Origin: Paludibacter jiangxiensis
Lineage (GTDB): Bacteria; Bacteroidota; Bacteroidia; Bacteroidales; Paludibacteraceae
NCBI GenBank assembly: GCA_945870155.1
Contig: CAMBSB010000025.1
Span: 1-45,037, forward strand
DNA length: 45,037 nt
Direction: 5' to 3'
Each line of letters begins with the position of its first letter. The stretch's first letter is position 1. Below the pieces are notes generated by a model. The model was not told the DNA's origin. It worked only from the letters and a program-made list of their open reading frames with translations, and ran no database searches. Both the position numbers and the translations under genes were made by a program. Below are positions 40,564 to 45,037 of this stretch, in pieces.

Positions 40564-40722
40564 ACCCCCAAACCCCCAAATGGGGGCTTTAAGACTAAGT
40601 TTTTGAAACATACAACACGAAACTTGAAACGTGAAACACAAATACCCCAAATCCCCAAATGGGGGCTTTAAGACCAAGTTTTTGAAACATAGAACACGAA
40701 ACACAAAACACGAAACACAAAT
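40564..40722 (+). repeat. Two tandem 80-bp composite repeats
   Basis: Units 40564-40643 and 40644-40722 each contain CCCCAAATGGGGG, GGCTTTAAGAC(T/C)AAGTTTTTG and a run of (A)CACGAAACAC words. The second ends at the base before the ATG of the second rhomboid gene, so it forms that gene's whole leader. A decayed copy lies at 17501-17650 on the other strand. Confidence 0.9.
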
Positions 40723-41610
40723 ATGGATATTATTGAAAGAATAAAATATAATTTTAATCAAGGCAGTGCTTTAACCAAATTGATTTATATCAATGTTGGT
40801 GTTTTTGTTGTTATTCAAACCATCACTGTATTATTTGCCTTATTCAATTTTACAACAGAGAGTTATATAAGTTATCTTGCAGTGCCTGCCGATTTGAGTC
40901 TTTTACTTAAACACTTTTGGACATTGATAACTTATATGTTTGTCCACGAAAAGTTATTTCATATTCTTTTCAATATGTTGGCTTTGTTTTGGTTTGGCAA
41001 AATATATTTAATGTATTTTTCTGAAAAACAACTCGTAGGATTGTATGTAATTGGCGGATTATCAGGAGCATTACTTTATATAATTGCATATAATGTTTTT
41101 CCGTTTTTTGCACCATTACTTTCGCAAAGTATTTTGTTGGGAGCTTCAGGTTCTATTATGGCCATCATTGTGGCAGCAGCTGTAAGTGCTCCTAATATGG
41201 AATTAGCCATGTTGTTTATCGGCAATATTAAACTAAAATACATAGCCATTATTTCTGTTCTGATTAGTTTTTTTGGAATAACTTCCAATAATGCCGGAGG
41301 CGAAATTGCGCATCTGGGTGGAGCTTTGTGTGGTTATTTATTTGTTGTATCTTTGCAGCAGGGCAAAGATTTAACAGCTTGGGTAAATAAACTTTTTGAT
41401 GCATTTTCAACCCTACTAAAGCCTAGGAAATTAAAGGTTAAGCAAAACACAGCGGGTACAAAACCCCGTATGAGCGATGCTGAATTTAACCAAAATAAGG
41501 CTAGAAAAATGCAACAAATTGACCATATCCTTGATAAAATTAAATCATCAGGATATGAAAGTTTGACTAGTGACGAAAAAAAACAACTTTTTGAACAAGG
41601 CAAAAAATAA
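40723..41610 (+). CDS. Rhomboid family intramembrane serine protease (second copy)
   Basis: 295 residues. HEKLFHILFNMLALFWFG is the conserved loop; catalytic Ser142 in GASGSIMAI, His197 in IAHLGGALCGY. A cytoplasmic tail of about 75 residues (SDAEFNQNKARKMQQIDHIL...LTSDEKKQLFEQ) is typical of Bacteroidota rhomboid proteins and could bind partners. Paralogue of the preceding gene; differs in lacking the soluble insertion. Confidence 0.93.
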   Translation: MDIIERIKYNFNQGSALTKLIYINVGVFVVIQTITVLFALFNFTTESYISYLAVPADLSLLLKHFWTLITYMFVHEKLFHILFNMLALFWFGKIYLMYFSEKQLVGLYVIGGLSGALLYIIAYNVFPFFAPLLSQSILLGASGSIMAIIVAAAVSAPNMELAMLFIGNIKLKYIAIISVLISFFGITSNNAGGEIAHLGGALCGYLFVVSLQQGKDLTAWVNKLFDAFSTLLKPRKLKVKQNTAGTKPRMSDAEFNQNKARKMQQIDHILDKIKSSGYESLTSDEKKQLFEQGKK

Positions 41611-41629
41611 TTTTTCAAAAAAAACAAAT

Positions 41630-42730
41630 ATGTTTGGCAGAGCAATATTAAAAAGTTTGATGTTAACAGCAAATTTAGTTGTTGTCTTCATTTTATTGCT
41701 TACAATACTTGGCTCAAAAATTAGCCCTGAAAAATTCATTATTCCAGCATATACTACACTCTTTTTTCCTCTAACGATATTAGCAAATGCCTTTTTTGTG
41801 TTTTTTTGGATTTTTGCACGTAAATGGCATTTTTTAATTTCTTTAGTTCTTTTGTTTATCGCAGCACCTCAAGTAGCAGAAACTATTCCTTTACATTTTG
41901 GTCAAACAAAAACCAATCTGAAATCAAATTTAACGATTCTTTCATATAACACTATGTTGAATGCCGGATTAAAAAAACACACCAAAGAAAATCCAAATTT
42001 AGTAATTCAATATATAATTGATACCGATGCCGATATAGTATGTTTACAAGAGTTTTCAATAAGCAAAAAAAAGGAATTTTTAACTGAAAACGATATTCTT
42101 AAAGCATTAAAAAAATATCCATATCATCAAATTACTTACAAACAATATAATAGCTGGTGTATTTCGGGAAATGCTACTTTTTCAAAATTTCCTATTATAG
42201 AAGAAGGAGTCATAGACTATAATTCTAAGCATCAAAATGCTCAATATTCAGATATAAAAATTGACAATCAAATATTGAGGGTGTTTAATGTGCATTTGGA
42301 GTCAAATAAATTGACAAGCAAAGACAGATCGTTGCCCTTGGAACTAAAAGACGAATTCAATACAGAAAAATTGTCGGGAACAACGCGTCATTTATCAAAT
42401 AAGCTGGGTACTGCTTACAAAGAAAGAGCAAAACAAGCTGATATAATGATTAAAGAAATAAAAAAATCACCACACAAGGTAATAATTTGTGGTGACTTCA
42501 ATGATGTTCCCACATCCTATGCATATACTGTTATCAAAAACAATTATAAAGATGCTTTTGCTGAAACGGGTTTTGGTTTAGGCTGGACATACAATGAGTC
42601 AATATTCCGTTTTAGAATTGATTATATTTTGTACGATAAAAGTATACATTTGGTAAATTACAAAAGAAGTTTTGTAAAGTACTCAGATCATTTTCCAATA
42701 AAAGGCAGTTTTTATATATCAAAAATTTAA
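41630..42730 (+). CDS. Membrane-anchored endonuclease/exonuclease/phosphatase (EEP) family protein
   Basis: 366 residues from ATG 41630, 19 bases after the rhomboid stop; a GTG start at 41570 overlapping that gene is possible but less likely. Three N-terminal helices (about 8-28, 38-61, 65-82) are followed by an EEP domain: LTILSYNTM, DADIVCLQEF (metal Glu), FNVHLES, ICGDFNDVP and SDHFPI. The fold hydrolyses phosphodiesters in DNA, lipids or inositol phosphates; the substrate is unknown. The catalytic domain is probably outside the cytoplasm. Common beside rhomboid genes in Bacteroidota. Confidence 0.87.
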   Translation: MFGRAILKSLMLTANLVVVFILLLTILGSKISPEKFIIPAYTTLFFPLTILANAFFVFFWIFARKWHFLISLVLLFIAAPQVAETIPLHFGQTKTNLKSNLTILSYNTMLNAGLKKHTKENPNLVIQYIIDTDADIVCLQEFSISKKKEFLTENDILKALKKYPYHQITYKQYNSWCISGNATFSKFPIIEEGVIDYNSKHQNAQYSDIKIDNQILRVFNVHLESNKLTSKDRSLPLELKDEFNTEKLSGTTRHLSNKLGTAYKERAKQADIMIKEIKKSPHKVIICGDFNDVPTSYAYTVIKNNYKDAFAETGFGLGWTYNESIFRFRIDYILYDKSIHLVNYKRSFVKYSDHFPIKGSFYISKI

Positions 42731-42744
42731 ATTTTAATAAAATT

Positions 42745-43122
42745 ATGAGTAATCCTGAAAATTTAAAGTACACAAAGGAACATGAATGGATTCGCGTTGA
42801 AGGCGATAATGCTTATGTAGGTATCACTGATTTTGCACAAAGTGAATTGGGCGAAATCGTTTTTGTAGAAGTAGAAACTATAGGCGAAAGTTTAAATGCA
42901 GGTGATGTTTTTGGCACTGTGGAAGCTGTTAAAACCGTATCTGAATTATTTATTCCAGTTGATGGTGAAGTGCTAGAACTTAACCCTGAACTTGAAACTA
43001 CTCCTGAATTGATTAATGATGACCCTTATGGGAAAGGTTGGTTAGTTAAAATCTCAATTGCAGATGCAAATCAACTGAACGAACTTTTAACGGCTGAAGA
43101 ATACGAAGCCATATTGGGCTAA
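42745..43122 (+). CDS. gcvH: Glycine cleavage system H protein
   Basis: 125 residues, full length. Lipoyl-lysine K63 in GTVEAVKTVSE, and KYTKEHEWIRVEG at the N-terminus. It carries the aminomethyl group from GcvP to GcvT. It starts 14 bases after the EEP stop and probably shares a transcript with purE, 24 bases downstream. Confidence 0.97.
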   Translation: MSNPENLKYTKEHEWIRVEGDNAYVGITDFAQSELGEIVFVEVETIGESLNAGDVFGTVEAVKTVSELFIPVDGEVLELNPELETTPELINDDPYGKGWLVKISIADANQLNELLTAEEYEAILG

Positions 43123-43146
43123 ACAATAATTATATTTTCAAATACA

Positions 43147-43653
43147 ATGATACCAAAAGTAAGTATAATCATGGGCAGCACTTCTGACTTGCCCGTTATG
43201 GAAAAAGCAGCTGCATTGCTCGATCAGTTTGAAATTCCATTCGAGATAAATGCTTTGTCAGCACACCGTACACCGGCTGAAGTGGAGAAATTTGCCAAAA
43301 ATGCAAAAGATAATGGCATACAAGTAATAATAGCAGCGGCCGGAATGGCGGCACATTTGCCGGGTGTAATTGCCTCAATGACAACGCTTCCTGTGATTGG
43401 AGTGCCCATAAACGCAAGTCTAGATGGCATGGATGCTTTATTAGCTATAGTACAAATGCCTCCCGGAATTCCTGTGGCAACAGTAGGAATAAATGGTGCA
43501 TTGAATGCGGCTATATTAGCAGTGCAAATTATGGCTGTTGGTGATGTGGAATTGCAATCAAAACTTGCACAATATAAAGAGGATTTAAAGAAAAAAATTG
43601 TGGAAGCTAATGAGCAATTGGCTCAGGTAAAATATAGATTTAAAACCAATTAA
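43147..43653 (+). CDS. purE: N5-carboxyaminoimidazole ribonucleotide mutase PurE
   Basis: 168 residues, class I PurE length. MGSTSDLPVM and LSAHRTPAEV bind the substrate, followed by AAAGMAAHLPGVIASMT and PINASLDGMDALLAIVQMPPGIPVATV. It catalyses N5-CAIR to CAIR in purine synthesis. Cytoplasmic octamer in the family. Confidence 0.97.
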   Translation: MIPKVSIIMGSTSDLPVMEKAAALLDQFEIPFEINALSAHRTPAEVEKFAKNAKDNGIQVIIAAAGMAAHLPGVIASMTTLPVIGVPINASLDGMDALLAIVQMPPGIPVATVGINGALNAAILAVQIMAVGDVELQSKLAQYKEDLKKKIVEANEQLAQVKYRFKTN

Positions 43654-43680
43654 ACTTTTTCGTAATTGTGGCATTTTCAC

Positions 43681-43688
43681 TATCTTTG
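43681..43688 (+). promoter_or_regulatory. Candidate -7 element of pgk
   Basis: TATCTTTG matches TAnnTTTG, followed by TGC as at 4619; TTTTTCG (43656-43662) about 19 bases upstream is a partial -33. It gives pgk a leader of some 55 bases. Confidence 0.6.
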
Positions 43689-43749
43689 TGCTTCAATTTT
43701 GAGTTTTTAAAAATCATTTTAATTATCAATCAATCAAATATATAACAAT

Positions 43750-45009
43750 ATGCAAACTATTGACAAATTTAATTTTGCTGGAAAAAAAACTTTCGTTCGT
43801 GTAGATTTTAACGTACCTTTGGACGAGAACTCAGTAATTACCGATGACAACCGCATTCGCGCTGCACTTCCTACTTTGAAAAAAATTCTTGCCGATGGTG
43901 GTAGTATCATCATTGCTTCGCACATGGGTCGCCCTAAAAAAAATCCGGATTTAAAATACTCATTGAAAGCTATTTTACCTCGTGTTTCTGAATTGTTGGG
44001 TGTAGATGTAAAATTTGCAAACGACTGTATGGGCGAAGAAACAGCCGCATTAGCAGCCGGATTAAAACCAGGTGAAGCTCTTCTTCTCGAAAATCTTCGT
44101 TTTTATGCCGAAGAAGAAGGAAAACCACGTGGCGAATTTGCCAATGATGATGAAAAAAATGCTGCAAAAAAAGTATTGAATGAAAGTCAAAAGAAATTTA
44201 CAGAAACTTTGGCTTCTTATGCCGATTGCTATGTAAACGATGCCTTTGGTACTGCACACCGCGCACATGCTTCTACTGCACTTATTGCCAAGTATTTTGA
44301 CGAAAACAATAAAATGTTTGGCATGTTAATGGAGAAGGAAGTGATTGCTGTTCAAAAAGTTATGACAGACACTGCTCGCCCCTTTACAGCCATTATGGGT
44401 GGTTCAAAGGTATCGTCTAAAATTGAAATTATCGAAAACTTATTGACCAAAGTTGACAATTTAATTATTGCCGGTGGAATGACTTACACATTTACAAAGG
44501 CACTTGGCGGAAAAATTGGCAATTCAATTTGCGAAAATGACAAACTTGATTTGGCTTTGGAATTAATTGAAAAAGCCAAAGCAAATAAAGTAAATTTAGT
44601 GCTTGCCGTTGATGCTAAAATTGCCGATGCATTCAGCAATGATGCTAACACTCAATTTGTTGCAGTAGGTGAAATTCCTGATGGTTGGGAAGGTTTAGAT
44701 ATTGGACCTGAAACAGAAAAGATTTTTGGTGATGTTATAAAAGCTTCAAAGACTATCCTTTGGAATGGTCCTACCGGCGTTTTTGAGTTCGATAACTTCA
44801 CAAGTGGATCACGCTCAGTTGGCGATGCCATAGTAGAGGCAACTAAAAATGGTGCATTCTCATTAGTGGGAGGTGGCGACTCGGTGGCATGTGTTAATAA
44901 ATTTGGTTTGTACGACGGTGTTTCTTATGTTTCAACCGGTGGTGGAGCTTTACTCGAAGCCATTGAAGGACGCATTTTACCAGGTATTGAAGCAATTCGC
45001 GGATATTAA
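43750..45009 (+). CDS. pgk: Phosphoglycerate kinase
   Basis: 419 residues, complete. [32 protein letters not shown] and the C-terminal [14 protein letters not shown] with [13 protein letters not shown] are diagnostic. It has a Bacteroidota-type insertion ([22 protein letters not shown] region, about 125-150). It makes ATP and 3-phosphoglycerate from 1,3-bisphosphoglycerate. Own promoter likely, since purE ends 97 bases upstream. Confidence 0.97.
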   Translation: MQTIDKFNFAGKKTFVRVDFNVPLDENSVITDDNRIRAALPTLKKILADGGSIIIASHMGRPKKNPDLKYSLKAILPRVSELLGVDVKFANDCMGEETAALAAGLKPGEALLLENLRFYAEEEGKPRGEFANDDEKNAAKKVLNESQKKFTETLASYADCYVNDAFGTAHRAHASTALIAKYFDENNKMFGMLMEKEVIAVQKVMTDTARPFTAIMGGSKVSSKIEIIENLLTKVDNLIIAGGMTYTFTKALGGKIGNSICENDKLDLALELIEKAKANKVNLVLAVDAKIADAFSNDANTQFVAVGEIPDGWEGLDIGPETEKIFGDVIKASKTILWNGPTGVFEFDNFTSGSRSVGDAIVEATKNGAFSLVGGGDSVACVNKFGLYDGVSYVSTGGGALLEAIEGRILPGIEAIRGY

Positions 45010-45037
45010 ATACTAATTGATTAGAATAATAAAAAAA

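Overview
The window is AT-rich bacterial chromosome, most likely from a member of the Bacteroidota. The signs are promoters of the TTG-N19-TAnnTTTG type (clearest before the ArsM-like gene and hup), A-rich start regions instead of strong Shine-Dalgarno sites, a single-polypeptide GcvP, split SufS and SufE, a DUF2339 protein, a PAS regulator with a Bacteroidota-style C-terminal helix-turn-helix, and many interspersed GC-rich palindromes. I saw no rRNA, tRNA, CRISPR array, integrase or transposase.

Layout. 1-2.1 kb: a broken hypothetical gene, cut by the window edge and frameshifted, followed by a decayed coding remnant. 2.1-4.5 kb: a secreted protein with a barrel-like N-terminus and six R/S-KGWDG repeats. 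4.6-12.6 kb: a thiol/redox cluster of an ArsM-like methyltransferase, an unlisted 35-residue Cys-rich peptide, a radical SAM/SPASM enzyme, a thioredoxin-thioredoxin reductase fusion, a DUF1847 protein, a lipoprotein, a membrane-anchored thioredoxin, an SQR-like flavoprotein, a soluble thioredoxin, a one-Cys thioredoxin-fold protein and a two-helix membrane protein. 12.8-16.2 kb: iron-sulfur assembly (sufS, sufE, a DUF59 protein) with lpxH. 16.3-22.2 kb, minus strand: thioesterase, O-methyltransferase, M16 peptidase, S41 peptidase, dCMP deaminase and a shortened Mur-ligase-like gene. 22.4-25.7 kb: a TauE/SafE transporter and the DUF2339 protein.

25.7-31.1 kb is an AT-richer block of five minus-strand accessory genes (pentapeptide repeats, PLD-nuclease/J-domain fusion, leucine-rich repeats, DUF2971, unknown). 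It is bracketed by a roughly 120-bp direct repeat of the 3' end of the DUF2339 gene, so it looks like an inserted island and may be a defence or conflict module. 31.7-35.6 kb: a porin with an FMN-binding lipid-free exported protein, a PAS-HTH regulator and an outer-membrane barrel protein. 36.2-45.0 kb: housekeeping genes gcvP, hup, two rhomboid proteases, a membrane-anchored EEP phosphodiesterase/nuclease, gcvH, purE and pgk.

Three things deserve most attention. The first is the 4.6-12.6 kb cluster, which reads as a metalloid/thiol or peptide-modification pathway with its own reductant supply. The second is the repeat-bounded accessory operon. The third is the set of repeats: C/G palindromes that also lie inside reading frames and even supply a stop codon, and AAAGAACAAAGA-type blocks that follow stop codons always in the sense orientation.
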